From Oscillospiraceae bacterium (lineage in GTDB: Bacteria > Bacillota > Clostridia > Oscillospirales > UBA644), in the NCBI GenBank assembly GCA_015067385.1, contig SVMP01000023.1, forward strand, positions 1-17,969: a DNA stretch of 17,969 nucleotides, given 5' to 3'. The notes beneath the pieces were generated by a model, which made no database searches, was not told where the DNA came from, and saw only the letters and a program-made list of their open reading frames with translations. Positions 1-6,242 of this stretch are shown here, in pieces. The translations under genes were made by a program, and so were the position numbers. Positions within the stretch are counted from its first letter, which is position 1; the number at the start of each line of letters is the position of its first letter.

Positions 1-2
1 TC

Positions 3-1985
3 AATGCGGCTGCGGAATACTGCGCTTACAAATCGGGAAAGACCTCTGATTTTCTTACATCTGAAAAAACCGCAGGCCTTACCCATTTCAAAGAATACCT
101 CAACGACAGCGATGTAATTTACAACACTCTCCTCAGTTCCGTTTCAATGATCGAAAAGGATATTTCTAAATATTCTTTCGCATTACAGTACATGGTTGAA
201 AATATTGCGGATATATGGGGACTTTCAAAGAATCAGTCCTCGGAGATGTACTTTATTTCATCCGCAAAGACATCGGCTGACGGCTCGGATCTTACGAATC
301 CGTTCAACTATAAAGCAAATGCGCTTTCCTTACTGACGGAAGACATCAACCTGCTCTTATCCGAGCTTAAAAATCTCGGTTCATCGGACAGTGCGGCAGC
401 AAAGCTCTTTATTGCAGAAAGTAAAATGAACGCATCCGTAAAAGAGATTTTGAGCGATTACGGTGCAGACTGTTACAACAAATTCCTCTACGACCTTTCC
501 AACAAGACTTCTGCTTATTACGGCAAAGAAGACCTTGCATATGAAATGTTCAGAACTCTTGTTTTAAGAGACGGCATACAGCTTGACAGATATATCGTTC
601 TCGATTCAAACGGTCAGGTTTCCGCATCGGAGGCAGTTTACAAATACTTTGCCTTTACGGTATCTGCGGTTTCCAAGGATTTCACGAGAACAAACAATAT
701 GTACAGCTTCAGCGACAATAAGGTTATGACAAACCTCATAACCCCCCTCGATGTTATTCTGAAAAACAGAGCTGTATATATCGGAAACTACGCAAGAGAC
801 AAAGCAGAAGAAATAGAAAACGATATGAACACGGCGCAGTTGCTTGTTTCATCCGTTAACACGCAGATCCAGGCTATCGGACATGAGATAACCGTTGCCG
901 AGGCGGAAAAACTTCTCGCAAAGCTTTCCGAGATAAACTTCATTCTCCCCAACTATTCGACCTCTCATATCGCATCTGTCAAGGCATCAACTCTCGATAA
1001 AATAATTGACAAAGCGAAAGCAAAAACCATTGATCAGACAGATACCACACCTTATTATAAGCTTATATGCGACCGTTTCCAGAGCGCATATTCAAACGCA
1101 TTGGAAGTAAGTTATGTTAAAACTGTTCCCGAACAGACTGTAAAGGAAGCAGCTCAAACTCTCGAAAAGGCGCTTGAACTTCTCGAAAGCTACGAGAAAG
1201 CTATCGCTGTAAGCATAATAACCGTAAAGGATCTTGAAACAAAGATAACCGAAGCGGAATATCTGCTTTTGAGATATGATATAGACACTCCGAATTCGTT
1301 CGTTACAAACCTTTCCAACGCTATAGAAGCGGCTAAAAAGGCATATACCGAAAAGCTTTCGACGTTCACGGCAGATGAGCTCAAATATGAAGTCAAAATG
1401 CTCGATACAGCAATGACACAGGCGGAAAGCTCAATGCCTGTCGGCGCAGTGTTGAAAACAGAAATAGCAAAGATAACCGCAACTGTAAAGGGCGCATCGG
1501 AATACACGACAGATACATGGGAAGCATACGCTGCCGCAGTAAGCAAAGCAAATCTTGCGGCATCAAGCACCGTGGAAAAAGTTTCGGTCTGCAACAGTCT
1601 TCTTGAAGATCTTAAAACAGCTGTAACACTTCTCAAGCCCGTAAACGAGCAGACAGAAGAACAGCCGAACGATACTCAACAACAGCCCGAACAGCCTTCC
1701 GTTGAAGAACCGACGGAGCCGGAAAAGCCTGAAGAAAGCACCGATTCCATCGAATTTTTCAGACAGGCAACAGAGATCTATGTGGCGTCCGTAACAGAGC
1801 TTGCGGAATATTCGATCTCAGCAAAAGCAAACGCCGAAAAGATCGCACTTTGGACGGTTGCCCTTGATAATCTCAAGATCGCAATCGACGAGAAAAAGGA
1901 CGAGACAGTGGTCGTTTCGTGCATTGTTGCTATACAGCTTGCAAAAGATACTCAGATCGATAACCCGGAGACTAATGATAATTGA
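3..1985 (+). CDS. Large surface protein with FIVAR-like helical repeats (5' end outside window)
   Basis: The frame is open from base 3 with no stop before the first in-window ATG at 147, and no ribosome binding site precedes that ATG, so the gene begins upstream and only its last ~660 residues are seen. The visible part is almost wholly helical. Numbering from the ATG, the stretch at about 440-495 fits the FIVAR module best (YTTDTWEAY, then a heptad-like region ending in LKTAVTLL). Weaker copies lie at about 210-290, 300-350 and 365-430. A Pro/Glu/Gln-rich linker (about 497-535) separates a last helical segment. No LPXTG motif or membrane helix is visible at the C-terminus. FIVAR modules are known from extracellular cell-wall or sugar-binding proteins; a surface role here is inferred. 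It probably forms an operon with the exported protein starting 18 bp downstream. Confidence 0.75.
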   Translation, partial: NAAAEYCAYKSGKTSDFLTSEKTAGLTHFKEYLNDSDVIYNTLLSSVSMIEKDISKYSFALQYMVENIADIWGLSKNQSSEMYFISSAKTSADGSDLTNPFNYKANALSLLTEDINLLLSELKNLGSSDSAAAKLFIAESKMNASVKEILSDYGADCYNKFLYDLSNKTSAYYGKEDLAYEMFRTLVLRDGIQLDRYIVLDSNGQVSASEAVYKYFAFTVSAVSKDFTRTNNMYSFSDNKVMTNLITPLDVILKNRAVYIGNYARDKAEEIENDMNTAQLLVSSVNTQIQAIGHEITVAEAEKLLAKLSEINFILPNYSTSHIASVKASTLDKIIDKAKAKTIDQTDTTPYYKLICDRFQSAYSNALEVSYVKTVPEQTVKEAAQTLEKALELLESYEKAIAVSIITVKDLETKITEAEYLLLRYDIDTPNSFVTNLSNAIEAAKKAYTEKLSTFTADELKYEVKMLDTAMTQAESSMPVGAVLKTEIAKITATVKGASEYTTDTWEAYAAAVSKANLAASSTVEKVSVCNSLLEDLKTAVTLLKPVNEQTEEQPNDTQQQPEQPSVEEPTEPEKPEESTDSIEFFRQATEIYVASVTELAEYSISAKANAEKIALWTVALDNLKIAIDEKKDETVVVSCIVAIQLAKDTQIDNPETNDN

Positions 1986-2003
1986 AAGGTACAATAAACT
2001 CTA

Positions 2004-3017
2004 ATGAACAGATTTGTAAAAAAGTTACTGACTGTCCTGGTTACAGCAATTCTGACAGTCGGTTTGGCATTTTCTTCATTTGCCGAAACATTAAACGTAG
2101 CATATGAAGCTGCGGCAACGGAGAACTACTATCTCAGTTCGAATGTTGAAACAAACGGAGAAATACTGAGTGAATACCTTGCACTCGTTTATTCGGGTTT
2201 TACGGTAATGGACGACTCCTATCTGCAAAACAAGGACGGAGTTAAATTACTTGCAACGGAAATCATAACAACTGCGGCAGAGGGAAAACCCGTAAACTCC
2301 GAAAAGACCGAGCAGCTTGTTTCCGAGCAAAAAGAAGACGGTCCTTTCGGCAATCTTGAAGAAACCTGTCTTGCAATGATAGCATTAAAGACGGCAAAAA
2401 CGATGTTTTCAAGCGAAAAAGCCGTAAACGCTGTTCTTTCTTATCAAAATGAAGAGGGACTTTTCGCTGTTTCGGACGATGTTAAACAAAACATTGAAAT
2501 GACGGCTCTTGTAATAACAGTTCTTTCCCCTTATGTCGGCGCCGTAAATGTTCAGGATGCGATTGAAAAAGCCGTAAACGGTCTTCACTCACTTCAGAAC
2601 GAAGACGGTACGTTTGCCGACGGTTCTTCGGTAACATTAAGCAAGGTGATTTCCGCCCTTTCCGATATAGGAGAAAATCCGAATTCAGAGGTCTGGAAAA
2701 AACTCGCAGAACTCCTTGTTACATATAAGAACGAAGATGGTTCGTACAAAGAATATATTACCGATACAGAATCAAGCCCCGAAGCAACCGCAGAAGCGCT
2801 CTGCACAATGCACGCATTGGCATCCGGCGCATCTCCCTTACAGAAGCTTATGGCAGACGGCAAGCTTTCATCCTACGATATAAAAGATATTCTTCCGTTT
2901 GCGATCCTCTACGGAGTTATTCTCCTCAGTTCCATCGTATTCTGGATATACGCACTCAGAAAAAAACAGAATACAAGAACACTTGAAGATGCTAAAAAAG
3001 CATTTGATCTTTGTTAA
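2004..3017 (+). CDS. Secreted, membrane-anchored prenyltransferase/squalene-cyclase-like repeat protein
   Basis: The 337-residue product starts with a signal peptide (basic MNRFVKK, hydrophobic core to about residue 22, likely cleavage after AFSSFA near residue 27). It ends with one membrane helix (about 298-320) followed by a basic RKK stop-transfer. The ectodomain has four or so degenerate repeats, each a Q/K-N-E-D-G-x-F turn followed by a helix: KEDGPF, NEEGLF, NEDGTF and NEDGSY. This is the signature of the alpha/alpha toroid of prenyltransferase and squalene-hopene cyclase relatives. The catalytic aspartate motif of true cyclases (DXDD) is absent, so a binding or structural surface role is more likely than terpene chemistry. 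A weak AAGG lies about 14 bases before the ATG, and the gene follows the FIVAR-like protein by 18 bp. The stop is followed by the long hairpin terminator at 3062. Confidence 0.75.
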   Translation: MNRFVKKLLTVLVTAILTVGLAFSSFAETLNVAYEAAATENYYLSSNVETNGEILSEYLALVYSGFTVMDDSYLQNKDGVKLLATEIITTAAEGKPVNSEKTEQLVSEQKEDGPFGNLEETCLAMIALKTAKTMFSSEKAVNAVLSYQNEEGLFAVSDDVKQNIEMTALVITVLSPYVGAVNVQDAIEKAVNGLHSLQNEDGTFADGSSVTLSKVISALSDIGENPNSEVWKKLAELLVTYKNEDGSYKEYITDTESSPEATAEALCTMHALASGASPLQKLMADGKLSSYDIKDILPFAILYGVILLSSIVFWIYALRKKQNTRTLEDAKKAFDLC

Positions 3018-3061
3018 AAAAGTTCGCGGAAATGGCGACGAATACAAAAGGACAGTAAAAA

Positions 3062-3153
3062 AGCCGATATGGATTTGTGAACTGGTCCCAATTGTGCGGA
3101 CAGTACAATTGGGACCAGTTCACAATGAACAAGTCCGTATCGGCTCTTTTTTT
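3062..3153 (+). terminator. Long hairpin terminator, possibly derived from a mobile element
   Basis: Bases 3062-3095 pair with 3105-3145 around a 9-base loop. The inner 21 bp are perfect (3075-3095 with 3105-3125). The outer 13 bp contain two positions that pair only as G-U in a plus-strand RNA. The right arm has a 7-base bulge (3126-3132). The stem is followed by eight T residues (3146 is C, then 3147-3153 Ts), and a T-rich flank is also present in the other direction, so it can end transcription from both sides. It lies 45 bases after the toroid-protein stop. A 34-bp stem is far longer than an ordinary intrinsic terminator needs, which suggests a remnant of an inverted-repeat element; that origin is inference. 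Confidence 0.7.
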
Positions 3154-3206
3154 ATAGCACTACCACTTCCGATGGTGAGTAAGTACGCACTTCCAGATAT
3201 TTTTTA

Positions 3207-3273
3207 GTGATATGCCGACTTTGTCGGCGTGATATTTTTGCTATCGCAAAGTGATATCACTCGCCGCAGGCGA
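3207..3273. repeat. Array of three GTGATAT-headed mini-hairpins with 22-bp period
   Basis: GTGATAT occurs at 3207, 3229 and 3251, exactly 22 bp apart. Each copy is followed by a different short hairpin: GCCGAC-ttt-GTCGGC (3214-3228), TTTGC-tatc-GCAAA (3237-3250) and TCGCC-gca-GGCGA (3261-3273). The heads are identical and the hairpin sequences differ while keeping their ability to fold. The third head also forms the 10-bp palindrome GTGATATCAC. Function unknown; it resembles the small intergenic repeat elements of clostridial genomes, from memory and not verified by search. Confidence 0.7.
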
Positions 3274-3280
3274 ATAGAGT

Positions 3281-3309
3281 TGGCGTTGTGTCCTAAGGAC
3301 ACAACGCCA
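3281..3309. repeat. Perfect 14-bp-arm inverted repeat
   Basis: TGGCGTTGTGTCCT, one A, then its exact reverse complement. It lies 15 bases beyond the stop of the minus-strand holin-like gene and 8 bases beyond the mini-hairpin array. It could stop transcription of that gene, but no T-run follows on the minus strand and the near-zero loop is unfavourable for an RNA hairpin. A cruciform or protein-binding role, or a mobile-element end, is equally possible. Confidence 0.65.
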
Positions 3310-3324
3310 TTTCCGAGAACTTTT

Positions 3325-3564
3325 TTATATTTCTTTTTGTATTACAGATATTGCAGCCGAATGCTCGTCAAGCCTTCTGAAAATTGTTTTTTCGTCACGT
3401 TCAAGCAATGAAACACGTTCCACCACTTTATTATGCGCTTCAACCTTCTTTTCCAGCTGTTCAATTCGATAATTAACAAGTCTGTTTGCGACAAGAACAC
3501 CGCCCGCAGAGCCGCATAACGTACCTAAAAATGCGATCAGCGCAACAATAACATCCGTATCCAT
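3325..3564 (-). CDS. Small XhlA/holin-like protein, one membrane helix plus coiled coil
   Basis: With the start chosen here the product has 79 residues: MDTDV, a glycine-rich membrane helix (about 3-27), then a charged amphipathic coiled coil (about 31-75) with Leu/Val/Ile heptads. This layout is that of XhlA/holin-accessory proteins from phage lysis cassettes, although there the helix is often C-terminal; here it is N-terminal, as in many small clostridial phage holin-like proteins. A longer reading from the ATG at 3618 is excluded because that codon lies upstream of the -10 box of the gene's own promoter. The ATGs at 3576 and 3564 are both possible; AAAGGG sits directly against the former and about 12 bases before the latter. 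No endolysin, phage structural gene or integrase is near, so it is solitary. The function is inferred. Confidence 0.6.
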   Translation of the reverse strand: MDTDVIVALIAFLGTLCGSAGGVLVANRLVNYRIEQLEKKVEAHNKVVERVSLLERDEKTIFRRLDEHSAAISVIQKEI

Positions 3565-3608
3565 CAAGCAATCCATCCCTTTCCCAATTATGATTATGTT
3601 TTGGGGGG

Positions 3609-3637
3609 ATTTTATCACATAATGTGATTTATGTCAA
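3609..3637 (-). promoter_or_regulatory. Sigma-A promoter of the holin-like gene
   Basis: On the minus strand TTGACA (3632-3637) and TAAAAT (3609-3614) are separated by exactly 17 bases. The expected transcript starts near 3602, about 25-40 bases before the candidate ATGs. The promoter sits only 27 bp from the stop of the upstream minus-strand HAD gene, which has no visible terminator, so the gene may also receive read-through. Confidence 0.75.
3614..3628. promoter_or_regulatory. 15-bp palindromic operator candidate
   Basis: ATCACAT-A-ATGTGAT is a perfect 7+1+7 palindrome filling most of the spacer between the -35 and -10 boxes of the holin-like gene and touching the -10. Position and symmetry fit a dimeric repressor of the phage Cro/Xre kind. 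The repressor gene is not in the window. Confidence 0.6.
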
Positions 3638-3663
3638 CTGCATTTTTCGTATATACAATAATT

Positions 3664-4458
3664 TTACAAAAGCTGAGGGGTAATATCGGCAACGCTGTTG
3701 CAAATAAGATCGGGTGTAATACCGAACTTTTCGATATCGGCAACGGTGCTTTCGCCCGAAAGAACAAGAACAGAGAATACGCCTGCATTTTTGCCGCATG
3801 CGATATCAGTATAAAGTCTGTCCCCTACAACAGCTGTTTTTTCAACAGTTGAGCCTTTCCATTCAATAGCGGTCATCGCCATTTCACGCCTGGGCTTACC
3901 TATATAAAACGGAGTTTTGCCTGTTGCTTTTTCAAGCATATAACAAATTGTTGCGCAGTCGGGAAGATATCTTTTGTTTTTTGCGGGGCAGACAACATCG
4001 GGATTTGTTGCGAGGAAAGGAACGCCGTTGCAAAGAAGATCGCAGGCTATCTCGAGTTTTTTATATTCAAGCTCGGTATCATAACCGACAAGAACAAAAT
4101 CGATATTTCCGGAGCCGTCCTCCGAAACATCTATGCCCTGTTCGATGAGCTCTTTTTTTAAGGAACGAGTGCCGACAAGATAGATTCGGGGGGATTCTTT
4201 TTGCTGTTTGATATAGAGGGCTGCCGCCATGCCGGATGTAAAAATATTGCTTTTATCTGCGGGAAGGCCGATCTTGGCGAGTTTTTCAAGATATGCTTCC
4301 GCGCTTTTGGAGGAATTGTTTGTCATAAAAACATATTCTCTGCCTGTTTTAATGAGTGTTTCAATAAATTCCTTTGCGCCGTCGATAAGCTCATTTTCGA
4401 GATAGACCGTACCGTCCATATCCAGCAGAAAAAGCTCTTTTTGTGCCACCGTATTCAT
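3664..4458 (-). CDS. HAD-IIA family hydrolase, NagD/p-nitrophenyl phosphatase type
   Basis: This 264-residue protein carries all HAD motifs: DMDGTV at 13-18 (nucleophile Asp13, acid/base Asp15), TNN at 46-48, the lysine of GKPRREM at 187-193, and the Mg-binding GDRLYTDI at 212-219. The cap inserted between motifs II and III, the TNNSS form of motif II and the length of about 260 place it in subfamily IIA with NagD, AraL and pNPPase. It should hydrolyse small phosphorylated metabolites in the cytoplasm; the real substrate cannot be read from sequence and may be a damaged or surplus sugar phosphate. It is monocistronic, divergent from rsmD, with its own promoter at 4490-4518. The ribosome binding site before the ATG is weak (AAGG about 14 bases upstream), but an in-frame stop just upstream supports this start. 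Confidence 0.9.
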   Translation of the reverse strand: MNTVAQKELFLLDMDGTVYLENELIDGAKEFIETLIKTGREYVFMTNNSSKSAEAYLEKLAKIGLPADKSNIFTSGMAAALYIKQQKESPRIYLVGTRSLKKELIEQGIDVSEDGSGNIDFVLVGYDTELEYKKLEIACDLLCNGVPFLATNPDVVCPAKNKRYLPDCATICYMLEKATGKTPFYIGKPRREMAMTAIEWKGSTVEKTAVVGDRLYTDIACGKNAGVFSVLVLSGESTVADIEKFGITPDLICNSVADITPQLL

Positions 4459-4489
4459 ATTATAACATCATACCTTATTTTTTTCTTCT

Positions 4490-4518
4490 ATATTACCATA
4501 TAATATGAAGATTTTCAA
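4490..4518 (-). promoter_or_regulatory. Promoter of the HAD phosphatase gene
   Basis: On the minus strand TTGAAA (4513-4518), 17 bases, TAATAT (4490-4495), about 32 bases before the ATG. The -35 box lies in a TCTTGAAA...TCTTCAT context also seen at the rsmD and CPBP promoters. Confidence 0.6.
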
Positions 4519-4549
4519 GAAAAAAAATTCGAAAAATTCAAATAAACTC

Positions 4550-4578
4550 TTGAAATTTTCATTTAGATTTGTTATAAT
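4550..4578 (+). promoter_or_regulatory. Promoter of the rsmD-coaD operon
   Basis: TTGAAA (4550-4555), 17-base spacer, TATAAT (4573-4578). It lies about 50 bases before the rsmD GTG start, leaving a short leader with no obvious hairpin. Back to back with the HAD phosphatase promoter. Confidence 0.75.
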
Positions 4579-4629
4579 ATGAAATGATAGGTTTTTTAGT
4601 TTAAGAAAAAATAACGGAGGTTAACATCC

Positions 4630-5184
4630 GTGAGAATAATAACAGGATCAAAACGTGGGATGAAGCTTCTGTCTCCGCCCGAAGACGCACCCATACGCCC
4701 TACTGCCGACAGAACGAAGGAATCCGTATTCAATCTTATCCACTGCGATTTCGACGGATTGTTCCTTGACCTTTTTTCAGGGTCGGGACAGATGGGAATA
4801 GAGGCGTTGAGCAGAGGAGTTCCCAAAGCTGTTTTTTGCGACAATAACAAAACGGCAATCGACCTTACGACCGCAAATCTCAAAAAAGCGGGATTCAGCA
4901 ATTACGAGATATTTTACGGTGACTATAAAAAATATCTGAAGACAACATCTCAACGTTTCAGCATAATATTTATCGATCCTCCTTACGAGAGAGGTCTTGC
5001 GTTAAAAGCGCTCGACGTTCTCGGCAGAGAAGAATCCTGCCTTGAAGAAGACGGAATGGTTATTGTTGAATGTAAATTCGTCGAAGATCTTCCCGAACAA
5101 GTAGGAAAACTGAAGCTTACGGACAAACGCAAATACGGCATAGCCTCCATACTTATCTATAAGCAGGAGGATGTTGAACAGTGA
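4630..5184 (+). CDS. rsmD: 16S rRNA (guanine966-N2)-methyltransferase RsmD
   Basis: RsmD methylates N2 of G966 in 16S rRNA using S-adenosylmethionine. The 184-residue product is the usual family length. It has the family N-terminus (RIITGSKRGMKL), RPTADRTKESVFN at 23-35, the SAM-binding DLFSGSGQMGIEALSRG at 47-63, and the catalytic DPPY at 116-119. The start is GTG, set by GGAGG ending nine bases upstream and by alignment to the family N-terminus. The stop overlaps the coaD GTG start in a GTGA quartet, so the two are translationally coupled. rsmD followed by coaD is a common Bacillota arrangement. Confidence 0.95.
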   Translation: MRIITGSKRGMKLLSPPEDAPIRPTADRTKESVFNLIHCDFDGLFLDLFSGSGQMGIEALSRGVPKAVFCDNNKTAIDLTTANLKKAGFSNYEIFYGDYKKYLKTTSQRFSIIFIDPPYERGLALKALDVLGREESCLEEDGMVIVECKFVEDLPEQVGKLKLTDKRKYGIASILIYKQEDVEQ

Positions 5185-5660
5185 AAAGCGTACTTTGTCC
5201 GGGTACATTCGACCCGATAACGCTCGGTCATGAAAACATAATACGACGTGCCTCGAAGCTGTTTGACTGCGTTTATGTTGCGGTTCTTGAAAATATAGAT
5301 AAAAAAACGGTATTTACCGCAGAAGAAAGAATCGGTTTTGCAAAAAAAATATTTGAAGACGAGCCCAATATCAAGATAGTAACAATGAGCGGCCTTCTTG
5401 TTGACATAGCAAAAGAGTTGGGTGTATGCGCAATTTTAAAAGGAGTAAGAGATGCGTCGGATTTCTCTTACGAACAAAGGCTATTTATGATAAACGATTC
5501 TCTGCTTCCGGGCATTGAAACGCTGATGCTTCCGTCTTTCGGAGATCAGACATTTATCAGTTCAACAGCCGTAAGAGATATAGGAAAATACGGCGGAGAC
5601 CTGTCTAAGTACGTTAACGGAAAAATAATAGACACGGTCAGTAAAAGATTAAAAGATTAA
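5181..5660 (+). CDS. coaD: Phosphopantetheine adenylyltransferase CoaD
   Basis: CoaD catalyses the penultimate step of coenzyme A synthesis: 4'-phosphopantetheine plus ATP to dephospho-CoA. The 159 residues match the bacterial enzyme length. The nucleotidyltransferase motif TFDPITLGH is at 9-17 (T/HxGH type), the KGVRDASDFSYE segment at about 88-98 matches the substrate-binding loop, and the second ATP motif ISSTAVRD lies at 126-133. The GTG start overlaps the rsmD stop by four bases and has AGGAGG twelve bases upstream inside rsmD. CoaE, the next enzyme of the pathway, is encoded in the same window but in another operon at 16684. Confidence 0.96.
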   Translation: MKSVLCPGTFDPITLGHENIIRRASKLFDCVYVAVLENIDKKTVFTAEERIGFAKKIFEDEPNIKIVTMSGLLVDIAKELGVCAILKGVRDASDFSYEQRLFMINDSLLPGIETLMLPSFGDQTFISSTAVRDIGKYGGDLSKYVNGKIIDTVSKRLKD

Positions 5661-5705
5661 TTTTTCAGAAATAAAAGGTAAAGCAATAAGAAAGGAATTT
5701 TACCT

Positions 5706-6242
5706 ATGGTCAGTGAATTCAATAAACGCCTCGAAGAACTCGAAGATCTTCTCGAAGAGTCCTGGACCCTTCCCTTTGCAAGCAATAAATATATTGTAAA
5801 CGGCGAAAATCTCAGAAACATAATCGAAGCTCTCAAAGCAAGTCTTCCCTCCGAACTCAAAAAGGCTAAAGAGGTTCTTGACGAGAAAGATAAAACCACT
5901 GCTCGTGCAAGAGAAGAAGCAGATATAATGGTAGAACGCGCAAAGAAGAACTCCGAACTCATGCTCTCCAAAGCCAAGAAAAACGCTGAAGAAATAATCG
6001 AAAATGCAAGAGCAGAAGCAGAACAGCTCGTAAACGAACAGGAGATCACCGCAATTGCCAATGAACGTGCCGAAAAGATCGTTGAGCAGGCAAAACAGGA
6101 TGCTATAAAAATGAGAGATATTACTCTCAACTATATTGACAGCGTCATTACCGAAGGTGAAAAATCTCTCGGCAATGCTCTCGGAACGCTCAATCAGCTC
6201 AAGCAGTCTTATACAAACGCAAACTCCAAGACTGAACAGTGA
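5706..6242 (+). CDS. Coiled-coil protein of the coaD-downstream family (often labelled ATPase)
   Basis: The 178-residue protein has a short conserved head (about 1-50, ending with a NLRNIIEALKASLP segment) and then an unbroken Ala/Glu/Lys-rich coiled coil (about 50-160) resembling the stalk of ATP synthase subunit b or DivIVA. It has no P-loop, so the label ATPase that automatic pipelines give such proteins is unsupported. A related small coiled-coil protein follows coaD in many clostridia; its role is not established. The head resembles none of the domains I know well. The gene starts 45 bp after coaD with AGAAAGG about ten bases before the ATG. Its stop overlaps the next start (GTGA), which couples it to the lipoprotein. 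Confidence 0.75.
   Translation: MVSEFNKRLEELEDLLEESWTLPFASNKYIVNGENLRNIIEALKASLPSELKKAKEVLDEKDKTTARAREEADIMVERAKKNSELMLSKAKKNAEEIIENARAEAEQLVNEQEITAIANERAEKIVEQAKQDAIKMRDITLNYIDSVITEGEKSLGNALGTLNQLKQSYTNANSKTEQ

Noticed and set aside
1190..1636. 148-residue minus-strand open frame
   Set aside because: Lies wholly inside the FIVAR-like gene, has no ribosome binding site and mirrors the host gene's codon pattern.
2899..3207. 102-residue plus-strand frame running through the 3062 hairpin
   Set aside because: Begins inside the toroid gene and crosses a strong terminator; no translation signal or recognisable product.
3207..3309. CRISPR array
   Set aside because: Only three units with a 7-base constant part, 15-base self-complementary variable parts and no cas genes; it is a hairpin repeat, not repeat-spacer DNA.
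4618..4901. Minus-strand frame over rsmD as a separate gene
   Set aside because: Opposite strand of a clear rsmD with its own promoter and ribosome binding site; no signal of its own.
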